Source of the DNA: Branchiostoma floridae | Taxonomy: Eukaryota; Chordata; Leptocardii; Amphioxiformes; Branchiostomatidae | Length of the DNA stretch: 64,000 nt | Reading direction: 5' to 3' | NCBI RefSeq assembly: GCF_000003815.2 | Contig: NC_049994.1 | Coordinates: forward strand, 9,893,148 to 9,957,147 | In this document: positions 1-11,511 of the stretch, piece after piece | Numbering within the stretch: position 1 is the stretch's first letter | Layout: each line of letters starts with the position of its first letter | Position numbers and translations under genes: made by a program | The notes under the pieces: generated by a model | What the model saw: only the letters and a program-made list of their open reading frames with translations | Told to the model about the DNA's origin: nothing | Database searches by the model: none

Positions 1-901
1 ATGAGTGGGAGAAAATATTGTTGATTCTTATAGTTAATCTGTTGCTACAAGCTAATAAGAACATATTTTCATCATTTTTTTTGTCATGAAGCTCTCATTT
101 TTGGGATGGATAGGGTAGATTTTTTGTCTGACACAAAGAGTAAATTTCCTTCCTGGGACGGAAGAACAGATCCTGGCACGATTACAGCTGCATGCACATA
201 TAAGGGCATGACTACACCTTTATGACCATGTATGGGCATTTCTTCATTTCTGTATCAGGGCAGGATTACACTTGCATGTACATAAAAGGGCATTTCTACA
301 CCTGCACATACATATAAGGGCATGACTACCTCATTATCAAAGTTTATGTCCATATATGGACATAATATCAAGCCCATATAAGGGCATGAGTACATTCCAC
401 ATCCTCCATACATATGAGGGCAAGACTGCACATTCATATCCTGATATACAATTTTAATCAATATCATGGAGTCTGGTAATGGCATAAAATCATGCTTTCT
501 TACCAAGTTCTGTTGACAAAGCCCCTCAAACTGTTTAAACTTCTGGTTCACTAGAAGCTGTGCCTTCCCCACTGCTGCTCTCAATAGGCCATCAGCTGCA
601 AAGTCAAGTGAAAAATTTTGTCATATTTCTCGATCCAGCTTTAGCTTTCTGATTAACAAATCAGGACAAGAAGAAAGTGCGTAAAGGTACATCAGCATTG
701 CCTGAATCTATCTACAGACCATCTACAAATCTTTTCAGAATGTCTCTACTTTACAAAGTTACACACTGAAGGATATCTAGGTAACAAAAACTGTCATAAG
801 TCATCCACAACTGACTGAAACATTAGTGATTTCAAGGCAGGTCCACCGGTTCAAAAACAAAAAGCAGCTGTGCGACCTTTACTGCAAGGTTGACCTTGAG
901 A
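1..901. other. non-coding flank downstream of the Ser/Arg-rich gene
   Basis: This stretch contains no convincing exon. It holds the 3' flank of the minus-strand gene that ends at 902, and a degenerate tandem repeat listed separately. I see no clear AATAAA for the minus-strand gene here. Confidence 0.5.
185..440. repeat. degenerate tandem repeat (CATATAAGGGCAT core)
   Basis: The core CATATAAGGGCATGA recurs about six times in variant form with 45-60 bp spacing (near 198, 285, 312, 392 and 410). Copies are diverged, so the array is old. The short ORF across it on the minus strand is only a translation of the repeat. Confidence 0.5.
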
Positions 902-3748
902 TTACTGACCTTCCTCTGACACCTCTCCTTCCTGGTCCTTCTCAGCCTGTCCGCACAGCTTGCTTATCCTGTCTTTCTCCAGGTCCATCACTCCCAGGTA
1001 GTACTTCCCATCTCTGCTCTCCTGGTCACTCTTCTGCACTCTGCTCTCAGCCTCCTCTTTCCCTAACTCCTCTGTTCCTAACTGCTGGATGACCCCAGCT
1101 GAGATCTCGTCTTCGATCCCGCAATCCTTCTCGTCCAATCTCTTCACGATCCCCTCCACGATCAGCTGTTCGCACTGCTCTTTTCCGACATGACCCAGTC
1201 TCTTCTTCAGGTCAGCTGTGGGGTTGTCCTCATCCTGGCTTGGTCGCTTCTGAACCCTGGTATTTGTTACATTCGTGGTTTCGGAATTCTCCCTTGCGGG
1301 GACATTATCGGGTATCGTTTCTTCTTCTTTCACGTTATCAAGGGCTTTTGGTTTCGTTGGTGTCATTGTTTCCTCCTCGTTGCTTTCTGCTATGCTAGGT
1401 ATGGAATGGTTGTTGATGGTTTGCGGTCGTGTGACCGACTTAGGAGATTTATCAGCAGGAAAGAAGACTTCGCGGTTGGCCATTCCGGCTGAGCCTAGAG
1501 GTGAGTTTTCTATTGCCATTAGATAGCTGTTGGTTCTATTGCGAAATTCCATCATTGCATCAGCGAGGTTGTCTTTTCCACTGATGGCTGAAACCAGGAG
1601 TCGGTTCCTCATTTCGTTGATTTCCCCCGTTCTGTTTTCCTTTTGGCTGCCAAGCACGGTTTCTTTTGGCAATTCGATTGTCCCTGTGTCTGTCTCTAGA
1701 ACAACATTTTCGTTCAAGTCCTGAACAGATGCATTCGGACTCAGTGTTAATTCTACTTTGTATTTGGCGGCTTTTTTCTTAAGTTCATTCAAGGATGGTG
1801 CTGACTGGGACATTTTCTTAAGATCTTCTGGTTGGGGCGATCGTCTTAGCTTTCCTTTCTTACAACGCACATTTTCCTCGCTCTCTGCACGTGCCCTGGT
1901 TTCTACTGCCTTGTGTCGCATATGAATATCCTGCGCAGAAACTGACTGTCCAGGAGCTAAATTGTCTTCTTGATCGAGGACCGTCTTCTGCCAGAACTCT
2001 GACAGACCACAAATGTTCAGATAACGCGAGGTGGGATCCATGGGTACATCGTTAATGGAGGAATTGAAGCTCTCCATGGAAGAGCCCATGAGATTCTCCC
2101 TCCTCCCCACACATTCGTGCTCCAGATCTGGGCTGGGTGAGGACTTCGGTAAAGCTGGACCCCAATCCTGGGCGGGACTGTCGGGAATTTTGGGGATCCA
2201 CGTCCACCGTTCCTTCTCCGGCTTCCTGTCCACGATGACATTACCGTTCACCAGATCGCCCTGGTTCACTTCCGGGGGCTGCGGCTTGACCACGTGCTTC
2301 CCATGGTGCCTGTCTCGGGACTTGTGCTCACAGGACGAGCGGTGCGGGTCGGACCTCCTGGCCATCGCTGCATCCTGCTTCCTGTGTCTAGGCGGATCCG
2401 TTCGATACTTTACAGGCGGATCTCGGCGGACTTTGACCTGGTCACCAGGCGGGCTGACCTGTCTGGTTCGAGACGGCGTATCGCCCTGCTTTCCTCGGCT
2501 GGGGGATCGGGACTGGGAACGGTCCGAGCTGCTACCCTTCTGCCGCGACGACTTCCCCGTGCTTCCGCCCTGAGACCCGCCTCTCGTTTTTCCCGTTGAC
2601 GACTGCTGCTTTAGATTCTCCTTCTCATTTGATTTTGATCCCTGCTGGTTTGAAGGGGATGAAACTTTCTTCCCATCCTTGGCAGGCGTGTTAGCCTGGG
2701 AAGCATCTCCACTAACTTTAGCAGTATTACTATTGTTAGAGTTCGTGTTTTGTTTGTCAGAAGCACGTCTTGAGGACCCGTTCTGTCTATCTGACGACCT
2801 TCTCCAAGGACTAAGATATCTGACCATTCGTCGAAACAAGTTTTCACGGGGAGGCGGTTGGTCCACTTTGGGCGGAGGGACATTCTGCTCCTGTTTGGCC
2901 TGCTCTTTGTCTTTGGGGAGTCTTTGTTGGTTGGGAGCGGAAGCATCTTTGGGCTGTGGGGATGTGGCAGCCACTGGTTGGGCCACTGGACTTGTAGTAT
3001 TACTATGATTGTTGGGTGTGGACTGGTTACTTTTGGAGTTACCCTGGTCGTCCGATGCAGAATCGGGGCTACCGGTATAAGGAGCAATCAAACTAGGGAT
3101 ACGCGCAGCCTCCTGAGCTATCAGTAACTTTCTTCTTTCCACTTTAATTTCCTTTAAGACAGCTCTCTCTTTCCTAACTGATCGCCCGCGTTCATTCCCA
3201 CCTGTTGCCACAGGGGTTTCTGGACTGGCCACACGGATCAATCTAACATCATCTGATGCTATAGACGAGGAGAGGCTTGTTTTTCTCGAGTTTCCTCTGC
3301 TTTGGTTCGGGTCGATGACGCGGCCGAACGTTGGGCTGCGTGAGCGGGATCTCGATCGTGTTCCTGCGCTTCCGTAAAGAGGAGCATCGAAAGGGGGGAG
3401 AGTTGACTCCCAGATCTTGACAGGGCTTCGAGAGCGCCTCATGGCAGGTGGACTACACGAGGGACTGTCATTTGAGAATTTTGTAAAAGCGTTCTGTGGC
3501 AGTGGTTTAACTTTGCACTCTTTGGCTGATCTACCAGACTCATCAGCCACTTTATTTTCGTAAGCCTCAGAGGCTTTCCGTACATTCTGGGGTAGGTCCT
3601 CTGCCTCGATCGTATGCATTTCTTTATAATTCACGCTAATGTTTCGTATACGGTCTGGACTTTTGGACGATCTTCTGGGCGTGGTTTGAATGAATTCTGT
3701 TGGCCGCCCTGGAGAAGTCATGGGTAGGTTTGGTGCAGGCTCCTCCAT
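902..3748 (-). CDS. Ser/Arg-rich, largely disordered protein of unknown function (948 aa)
   Basis: This is a single large coding exon. The open frame extends upstream to 3850, but on the minus strand a pyrimidine-rich tract ending in TTTTTTTGCAG abuts position 3760. The true exon therefore most likely starts there, and translation starts at the ATG at 3748 (protein begins MEEPAPNLPMTSPGR). I do not recognise the family. The protein is rich in Ser, Arg, Lys, Pro and Asn. It has SR-type dipeptides near residue 130 (RSRSRSRSP), a basic Ser-rich stretch around 350-480, and a more acidic C-terminal third with possible helices. No enzyme motif, membrane segment or signal peptide is visible. Untranslated first exons should lie upstream; one weak candidate ends at a GTAAG donor at about 5800 (minus strand). 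That the ORF is coding is fairly certain; its function is unknown. Confidence 0.75.
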   Translation of the reverse strand: MEEPAPNLPMTSPGRPTEFIQTTPRRSSKSPDRIRNISVNYKEMHTIEAEDLPQNVRKASEAYENKVADESGRSAKECKVKPLPQNAFTKFSNDSPSCSPPAMRRSRSPVKIWESTLPPFDAPLYGSAGTRSRSRSRSPTFGRVIDPNQSRGNSRKTSLSSSIASDDVRLIRVASPETPVATGGNERGRSVRKERAVLKEIKVERRKLLIAQEAARIPSLIAPYTGSPDSASDDQGNSKSNQSTPNNHSNTTSPVAQPVAATSPQPKDASAPNQQRLPKDKEQAKQEQNVPPPKVDQPPPRENLFRRMVRYLSPWRRSSDRQNGSSRRASDKQNTNSNNSNTAKVSGDASQANTPAKDGKKVSSPSNQQGSKSNEKENLKQQSSTGKTRGGSQGGSTGKSSRQKGSSSDRSQSRSPSRGKQGDTPSRTRQVSPPGDQVKVRRDPPVKYRTDPPRHRKQDAAMARRSDPHRSSCEHKSRDRHHGKHVVKPQPPEVNQGDLVNGNVIVDRKPEKERWTWIPKIPDSPAQDWGPALPKSSPSPDLEHECVGRRENLMGSSMESFNSSINDVPMDPTSRYLNICGLSEFWQKTVLDQEDNLAPGQSVSAQDIHMRHKAVETRARAESEENVRCKKGKLRRSPQPEDLKKMSQSAPSLNELKKKAAKYKVELTLSPNASVQDLNENVVLETDTGTIELPKETVLGSQKENRTGEINEMRNRLLVSAISGKDNLADAMMEFRNRTNSYLMAIENSPLGSAGMANREVFFPADKSPKSVTRPQTINNHSIPSIAESNEEETMTPTKPKALDNVKEEETIPDNVPARENSETTNVTNTRVQKRPSQDEDNPTADLKKRLGHVGKEQCEQLIVEGIVKRLDEKDCGIEDEISAGVIQQLGTEELGKEEAESRVQKSDQESRDGKYYLGVMDLEKDRISKLCGQAEKDQEGEVSEEGQ

Positions 3749-3760
3749 CTTGATATTAGT

Positions 3761-5800
3761 CTGCAAAAAAATAAAAACAGGTTCGAAATGTGAGTTTTCT
3801 TTGGTTATTAGGACACAATCTATTGTTTCTAGAGATTGTTTGAAACTCACAGAAATCTCTAGTAGCCATAAGTGTCTTGTAGGAAAAAAACATTTCAGCT
3901 ACATAAACTATTTCAGCTTCATAAACGTAACATTGTTCTCCAGTCCAATGCAGTCAGGCTCATCTGCAGCCTAGTCTACACAGAAATAAAACGGATTTGA
4001 AACGTAAGTTTTCAGGTCACAATTCGTTGTAAATTGTTCCAAAGTATTACACCATGCAGAGATGTTGCTTATCCTACACAAGGTTTTTCCAGACATCTGA
4101 ACCCAAAAGCAATCAACATTATGCATCCTCATTACTATTAAATGTAACATTCTTTGCCAGGAACTACCAAAACCTCAATTAAGCTTCTTGCCAGTTAGAT
4201 ACATGCCTGTTTTGAACATAGAATACTAAGTATCTTTGAGAGAGAGTTTTCAGTAGTCAATACTAGCTCTAGGGTAGATAACGTCTTTTTGAACCCTGCA
4301 ATATCAAGGCTTTAATAGTTCAAAACTTAAAATTACGCTTAGAAAATTTGTAAGGCCACACCAATTCTTGGTTCTGGAATATCAAAAAAATAGTGCTACA
4401 TTGGAAATCAATATGAGGAGGGTGAAGTTTGAACCATGGTGTGCACAATTTCTGGAAGGGAACAGAATCAGATACAAGTTTTCCTCACACTCATAGCCCC
4501 TATTTCATAACACCCTCTTGCTAGACTACTAGTATTATAGAAAATTGTCCGAGAACCAGGGAATTAGATGGTGAGGACTAAACCTGCAATTTGCATCTTC
4601 ACTCAATCCTTTTACACTGGCCTAAATTACGGCAATTTGGGCCAGTACGTCTGGACTGAAACTAGTGAAAGAGCATTTAGACTACATCTTGACCCAATTG
4701 CTCTTTTTACGTGAGCCCCGAGGCTCTTTCATGCATTCAAATTACTTTTAGTCTCTTATTATTCTACAGTACAGCATAGTACTTTACTTTGATCTAGCTA
4801 AGGCTGAAATCACATAAGAAATGTATGCCAAAAAGCAGTTACTCAAGAAATGTATGCCAAAAAGCAGTTACTCAAGAAATGTATGCCAAAAAGCAGTTAC
4901 TCAAGCAACTGGATATGATTTTGGGAACGGTCAGACGTTTCAACTAGCATCCACTAGTCTTCGTCGGTGACAGTCTAAAACTACTGGTACCCGGTTTCAC
5001 TGTTTCCCAAAATCATATCCAGTTGCTTGAGTAACTCCTTTTTGGCATATCTTATTACCTGGATGTCTAACCTTCATCAATGCATATAAGAAACGGTAGA
5101 ACATACATACACAGGTCTGGAAGTTACGAAATTGAAGACTGCAAGGTTACATACAATATTCAACTACATTCGGGATTACATTTGTATACCTGCTGGTTTG
5201 GATGCCCAGACCTTAGTTAAAGTACAGCATACACATGTACATGTATAGCTATACATCTGCGCTATCAGATCAGTGAATATCTCCAATACCTGGCAGTGCA
5301 GTGACCTATCCATTGACGTAACAAGCTTGCGCTCAAAATATAGTCTGCAGCTTTGTGATTTGTCATCATTCCAACTGTGTCTAAATGTCACCTTTTCTAT
5401 AGTGCAAATGTTCATGGTGGTTTTACTTGCACAGATTTTGCGATGATCAAAAAACTCCCTTTGCTTCCCATCTCAAAATCAAGTCCCTACAAACTTAACC
5501 AATTCACAGTAATTTAACAACCCACATTGACCAGTCAAAATCACTTGAAACCTGTAAGATTGCAAGTGATACATATGTACATGTATGTTTATTTCACATT
5601 TTGAGAATATCTTTTATGCAAAAAACACTAAAGGTAGATTTTCTGCTGGAAGGTAGACAGGTATGTTTATGTAAAGAAAACGCATTTCACTTTAATATAA
5701 TACATCTTTAAAATGTGTGAAACGGTATGAATATGAGCAAAGATTTTAGACTTTTTCGAAACAGAAAATGGCTCCAAATAAAGACAGCTAAACAACTTAC
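3761..5800. other. probable 5' UTR intron of the minus-strand gene
   Basis: No coding exon is visible on either strand. On the minus strand the region starts after a GTAAG donor near 5800 and ends at the acceptor at 3761-3762, so it could be one intron interrupting the 5' UTR of the Ser/Arg-rich gene. It contains one MITE, listed separately. Confidence 0.3.
4816..5082. repeat. hairpin MITE with a tripled 29-bp arm segment
   Basis: The inverted arms share CTGGATATGATTTTGGGAA and its complement around a loop of about 75 bp. In the left arm a 29-bp unit (AAGAAATGTATGCCAAAAAG plus 9 bp) is repeated three times in perfect tandem at 4816-4902. The right arm continues into TATCTTATTACCTGGATGTC. A shorter relative lies at 60072-60200, and fragments at 44455-44500 and about 61003 share the outer arm. 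Confidence 0.75.
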
Positions 5801-7857
5801 CCAGACTGCGCTGCTGCTACTTCAAAGGTGTCTTCTCAACTGCAAATCACAATAATCTCCACTTCCCCTGTGGAAAGGACAAATTTATGATTAATAAAAA
5901 ATCTCTGCAGTCTAGAAAACACACCCTACTCACTTTTACATATTCAGTGTACTCTTTTTCCCCCCTCTCATTTCATGTCAATACCAACGAAATTTAAGAT
6001 GTCATAGGATTTTTAACAAAAGGCAAAGGGAAAACATTTTGTCCTTAATAAGTTAATACTATTGTGCATGGTTGTAGGTCAATTTCTTTAATTTAGGGAA
6101 CAGCAAGAATAAGCACTGAATATGGAAAAGTTCAAGGCACTAGGGCTGAATGTCAGAATGTGCTATCTTCTAGCACCCAATCCGTACAGAGCTTCTAAGT
6201 CACACCAGTCTTATATTAAAGCACAGAGGTCAAGTATAAGGTATATACTGTAATGACATTTTATCTTTAACCAGAGGCTCTGGTATTGATTTTGAGAACA
6301 TAGAAAAAGCAGACAGGGCTTTATGGAGGGAAATATGTGCTAGCCTGATCCAGACTTCAGGTCGATAAGGTAATGTAAAATGTAGTGATATTGCACCCAG
6401 CTTCATCAAGAGCATATTTAGTATTACTGAATCTCCCCCATTCTTATCTATGAGTAAATGTATGTTAGGTTTTTAATGATCAGTATGCAGACATGTAGGT
6501 TTTATGCCTGAGGCTCCACCATATACAGGACCAAAGCCCTTGAAGGAGGAATGAATTAGAGTCTTTAGACATTTTGAAATGTTTGCAGTGGTTTTATTTT
6601 TGTGGTCACCTTTCTACCACAAATCTCCAATGTATTACTACTGTACTATCAAAGAATTGTTTCAACCGCATAAGCTAAAACATTACAAAAACCTGCTTTT
6701 CCCTTTCATCATGATCACCCCCCCCCCCACAACCCAATAAATGAATTTACTGAGTAATTCTGTAGCCAAGGAGGTTGAAAAGAGGACCTCCTTGCTGTAG
6801 CATACAGTCAACCCTACTCTTATCTCAGGTCTAGGAAAAAAAATGTTGTGTTTCCTGTTTCAGTCCTGAAAAAATTAGGGTCGGTAGGTAGGGGATATCT
6901 TTTTTTTTTGTAATTTTTTTTAGGCTAGCCAAAAATCTAGTGATACATATTACAATACAGTTGAACAAAAGAAACTGAAATGCATGAGGACACTTGTCTT
7001 TCGATGTCAAACTTTGATTTTGTGCACAATAGATAGGACAAGCAGACTGTTTTTAATTCAATAGGAAGCAGGCTGAATAAAAATTCTAACTGGAAGCTAT
7101 GTGACTCTACTGCCCACCCCAAAAAAAGTCTAGGGTCGGCAGGTTTTTCTAGGGAAGGTAGGGAAACAGGAAACACAACATTTTTTTTCCTAGGCCTCAC
7201 TATCTATGAGCATCAGATGGGTTCTTCATGTAGAGGTCTGACATTGGCGGCTCCCTTAACCAAAGGCTTAACGATCCCCATGAAGGTGGAATGTAACCTG
7301 CAACTAAAATGTGGCTGCCAAGGGCTTCAGTCAGAATCTATACTGCTTGCTAAATCAGCATTGTAGCAGTGAATATGTTAAAAATTTGTAGGTTGTCTAC
7401 TCTACTTGCCTGTAGCATGCAAACATTTAAACTCAGGTTTGGAGTCCTCACAGACAACAAGCCAGTGGAAAAGCATGTACTGTTTTTTAACATACTGGTG
7501 CACAAGGATGATTAATAGAAGAAAATCTCTCACTGAATCATGAAATTAAGCCATAAGGACAAGGTTATCTATAGGCTTTCTTTGCATGCAAGGTATGGAA
7601 AATAATTCACCCAAGCGTCCAAAAAGGACATAAAATTGCCATTGATGAAAATCATATTATTCTACTAAATTCAAGCTTAAAATGACAGATTAAACAATTG
7701 CAACAAATATGAACAAATTGGCCTCCCAGACAATAATAGAGCAAAAAAAATTCAAGCTGGAGACAACCTATAACATTACTAGAATTTCATCTTCTTATAA
7801 TCCACATCTCGATAATAATAATATTATAATCCGTATGACTGTGAAGAAGCTAACACC
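5801..7857. other. non-coding stretch
   Basis: No supported exon is present. The region holds one TIR element at 6826-7199, poly-C and poly-T runs, and otherwise AT-rich unique-looking sequence. The short ORFs here lack splice signals or family resemblance. Confidence 0.4.
6826..7199. repeat. MITE with TIRs containing CCTAGGAAAAAA (copy 1)
   Basis: The termini are inverted repeats of about 35 bp: CTAGGAAAAAAAATGTTGTG at the left and its complement ending in CCTAGGCCTCA at the right. A second copy of nearly the same length and internal sequence lies at 55356-55743 in an intron of the C3-like gene. The internal sequence is AT-rich with no ORF. Confidence 0.8.
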
Positions 7858-7866
7858 ACTTGCCTG

Positions 7867-7908
7867 TAGCCTCCTTCACCGGCCTCTCTGGGAAGCTTGG
7901 CAATTTTT

Positions 7909-7940
<32 letters not shown>

Positions 7941-9113
7941 GGCGGTAGGTCGATTCGCGATTTTTAACCGGGAATATGCCGGGAAAGGAATATATGCCGG
8001 GAAAGGAATATACACCGGAAAGCTTGTACGGGCTAGGCGAAATTGGCTTCCCAGTAGGCCTGCTACTCTTCGGTATCTACAAACGCAATAATGATTAAGA
8101 ATGCCTTTCAGACGGCCAATTAATGTATTCGCGAGAAGTTATTCACACTGCCGCGAGAAGTAATTCACACTTCAACGTTAATAGTGCAGGGCCACCCCGA
8201 AGCGTGCCACAAACCTACGTAACGTTACCAGAAACCGTGCACACGCTGCCTGCCTTTGTCACTTCCAGAGTTACAATAATTGATACAACAGTTTGAATAA
8301 TTGATACACGTGCAAAACTTACATTTCAGATCAGTGTAAAACATTTTTTCCAGTGGGTTTAAAACATACTTTCATACACCATCGATGATCCGACCGGCAA
8401 TCTGAATGGGGAGGGGACGAGAGCCGTAAAAAGACGGTCGCTCGATCTCGAAAAATACAAAAAACGATTTCCCACACGTACATGTAGTGCAAACAAGCCT
8501 TGCCTGATCAGCAACAAGGGCATGAAGTGGCGAGATGACGATGACCATGGTGAGTTCTCTGGCAATCATCGGACGGCAAAATCTGATAGCAGAGCGACTT
8601 GCCTAGGCCTGTAGCAAGGCCAACAAAACAATCATTGCCTTCGCAGACCACAGCAATGGCCAGGGATAGTCCTTCCCTCAACTCGGGGAAGCTCTTTCGT
8701 ACATGATGGGAAGTTTCAGCGGAGTTTTTCTACGGTAAGTACTCGTTTTCAAATGAGCCGTGTTTTGAAATGCGTGACCCGACGACCGTTACAAAGTTAC
8801 GGGTCATCGCGCAACGGGGTGTGTGCCGGGCTGCCAGTGCTGGACGCGTTTATGACGGGAAGTTCGCACATCCATACCAAATGGTGATAAGTGTTTTTTA
8901 ATAGGGCTTTGTAGATACCGAAGAGTAGCAGGCCTACTGGGAAGCCAATTTCGCCTAGCCCGTACAAGCTTTCCGGTGTATATTCCTTTCCCGGCATATA
9001 TTCCTTTCCCGGCATATTCCCGGTTAAAAATCGCGAATCGACCTACGCCCCCCCCCCCCCCCCCCCAAAAAAAAAATTTCCAAGCTTCCCAGAGAGGCCG
9101 GTGAAGGAGGCTA
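7867..9113. mobile_element. Mutator-like non-autonomous foldback element, 1247 bp, 9-bp TSD
   Basis: Termini are TAGCCTCCTTCACCGGCCTC and its exact complement, and inverted arms run about 215 bp each (7867-8083 and 8898-9113). The 9-bp direct repeat ACTTGCCTG abuts both ends (7858-7866 and 9114-9122), the size expected of Mutator-type insertion. Each arm carries a homopolymer: 29 G at 7911-7939 on the left, 19 C at 9048-9066 on the right. The central 0.8 kb encodes no transposase but carries a broken helicase-like coding fragment. Superfamily assignment rests on TIR length and TSD size only. Confidence 0.85.
8500..8705 (-). pseudogene. captured RecQ-type helicase fragment (motifs I and Ia)
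   Basis: Reading the minus strand from about 8700 down, one frame gives a segment ending EGNDCFVGLATGLGKSLCYQ, which matches motif 0/Walker A of RecQ-family helicases (GxGKSxxYQ). After a frame change near 8570 the next frame reads LTMVIVISPLHALVADQ, matching motif Ia (VVxSPLxxLxxDQ) at the usual distance of about 20 residues. No other helicase motifs follow. The fragment lies wholly inside the Mutator-like element, suggesting capture of a host or transposon gene piece. It is not functional as it stands. Confidence 0.65.
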
Positions 9114-11389
9114 ACTTGCCTGCTAGAAAATTAGAAATGCAGACATTGAAATTGAGCTTCAAAATGGTGCGCTACTAGTAATCTTGAACTTGAGAAAATT
9201 GTCTGCACATATCAGGGCTGCTGGGCACCGATGGGAAACTGTTACATTGCACAAGGTGATCCAACTTCTGTGTTTGTCGTTTCTTTGTTGATGGAGGCCC
9301 ACAAAGGATAAAAACAAACAAGCCAATCATTGTGCACAATGGACCAGGCAAACATATCTATCGCATACCAACGCCTACTTAAAAACCTGCTACTTACAAA
9401 ATGTACATGTATGAAATAGAAGGGTGGGCAATTCCTACAAAATGTTGATTTAAATTTAGGCTGGAGGTTTTGTAGGGCATTTTTACAAACAAAAAAAATG
9501 CATGGATTTTGTTTCAAAAATATTCCTGGGAAATTCTATACTAATTTTTTCAATTACTCCACTGTCATTTCTGGTCACCTCTGGATCCATTTAATAACAG
9601 CAACAACAAAACATAAAAATTTCATTAGTGATGACTAAACCTGATTTTATTAACTATGGTACATCAATTTTTACCACTACATAAACCTATCCCAAACACT
9701 ACGTTAACATATTTTATATACCACAGTACCTTGGACAGAAGGATATCAAAGGATCGCAGTTATCACATGATCAACCTCAGTTGAATCACACAGTGGTCAT
9801 AATACATTGAGGGCATGGGCAATGTCATTAGGTCATCTATTATTAAAAAAAAATCATGACTTTGGTAATTATTCTGAGAAAGAATATCAAATATCCAGAT
9901 ATGGTGAGTAATTAATCAAGTTCTCACAGCATTTTAGCAGACTGCATATGGCCTCCTTACAATACGACAGTATGAATTATGATGACATAACAAGAATGAT
10001 ATTCACAGTCAAATTTGTATTCTACATTTTACTATAACCCGCTCCTTGCCACGCCTCTTTAGTGTAAACACCTCGACTATGGGAAATAACTAGTCCCTTA
10101 GGCCCAGGCAAGGGTGGGCGGTACTCGAACCATCCCATTTTATTTGTCTGCCGTTGAAACAAACAAATAAATAGGAAAGGGAATCTTAATTTCCAAAATA
10201 GATGATTCTGACAGGTAGGATTGAGACCACCCCATTTTCCCTATATGATATAAGGGTGTTCAATTAGACGCAAGACCAAATAACAAAATACCTTCCAACC
10301 GGGCCTCCGACGGTGCCTGCGTATGAAATTTATGCTGGGGTAATGGCTGCATCGAAGATCACCAAGATGGATCGCTCGCCAGCGCCATGTAGACGGTTAC
10401 GAAAGAATGCTCAAGCTCTTGCCAAATGTCGTACTTTGCTAGGATTAGGAAAAGGGCAGCGAAATCGGTGATTTTTGGTTCTGTAGGAATCCTTGGAGGT
10501 GCAACGATGTTACCTGCATTTGCTCGCCTTCTATCTGTGCCACGGAGCTGACATATCCTCCCAAAGGGCCCACAATCCATTTCATCTCGCATAATGGCGC
10601 CCGTGCCTTGCATGCTAATGCCGGCTTGAAACAGTCGGAGCCACCACCGGAGCAGACTCAAGCAAAATGTTTTATTAATGAATATCGATTCACGGCGAGG
10701 AACACTGGTTGACGTATCGCACTGTTCTGATTGCAAGTATACACCAGAGAGGGGAAAACAAAGACAGAATGGCTAAATTAACAGTAAGAGGTGGAATTAT
10801 GCAGCCTCTTTATTACTGTAATCATGGGCAGACTGGACTAGTAACCCAAGCTATCAACATCATGCAATTGCAAGAACTGGGTCTGCCAGCAATTTTCTAA
10901 AATGGTAACGCTGTTTTACGATAGTTGCATGTTAGAGAATAGTGTTACAATATTGTATTTTCACACAAACGACAAAAATTGACCTGAAAAGCGTGAGAAT
11001 TTTTAATATAGAAAGTGTAAATCTGCATGCATGATATATAGCTATACTGTAAGTACGCCTGACCTCTACTCAAAATGGCGGGTTTTGTATGACAGACTGG
11101 CATATGGTACAATCAGCCCATGCAGTTGTCACTGCTCGCATGAGTCATATGAAGAGCTGTGAGGGCCATGTGGCTAATTTTTCAATTTGGAAGAAGGCAG
11201 CGTGATAGCTCCCTGGGGAAAACCTGTAGAGGATCGGCATAAAATTACGCCAAAATCCTGTTATTAAGAGCTATGCAGATGTGCCGTCCATCCCGATTAC
11301 TTTTCACATGGTATATACTATATGGATTATATTTTTTCACATATCAGATTTGACTGTTAAAAACTTAAATTTCAAGGGAGTGGGTTAAA

Positions 11390-11511
11390 CTAGCCTGGTA
11401 TCCAGCCATAATATAGCTCCTGAGTATCTCCTCTTCGAAATCACATAATAATTGCGAAGAGGAGAGAAGAGACTCGGGAGCTATATATATTACGACTGGA
11501 TACCAGGCTAG
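11390..11511. repeat. 122-bp hairpin MITE with 7-bp TSD
   Basis: The ends are CTAGCCTGGTATCCAG and its complement CTGGATACCAGGCTAG, and pairing continues for about 45 bp per arm. The sequence GGTTAAA flanks both ends directly (11383-11389 and 11512-11518), consistent with a target-site duplication. Confidence 0.8.

Noticed and set aside
1190..2599. Plus-strand ORFs opposite the Ser/Arg-rich gene
   Set aside because: They are antisense shadows of a long coding exon; no independent signal.
10359..10736. 125-codon minus-strand ORF in the 9-17 kb interval
   Set aside because: No recognisable domain and no splice signals that place it in a gene; composition looks random.
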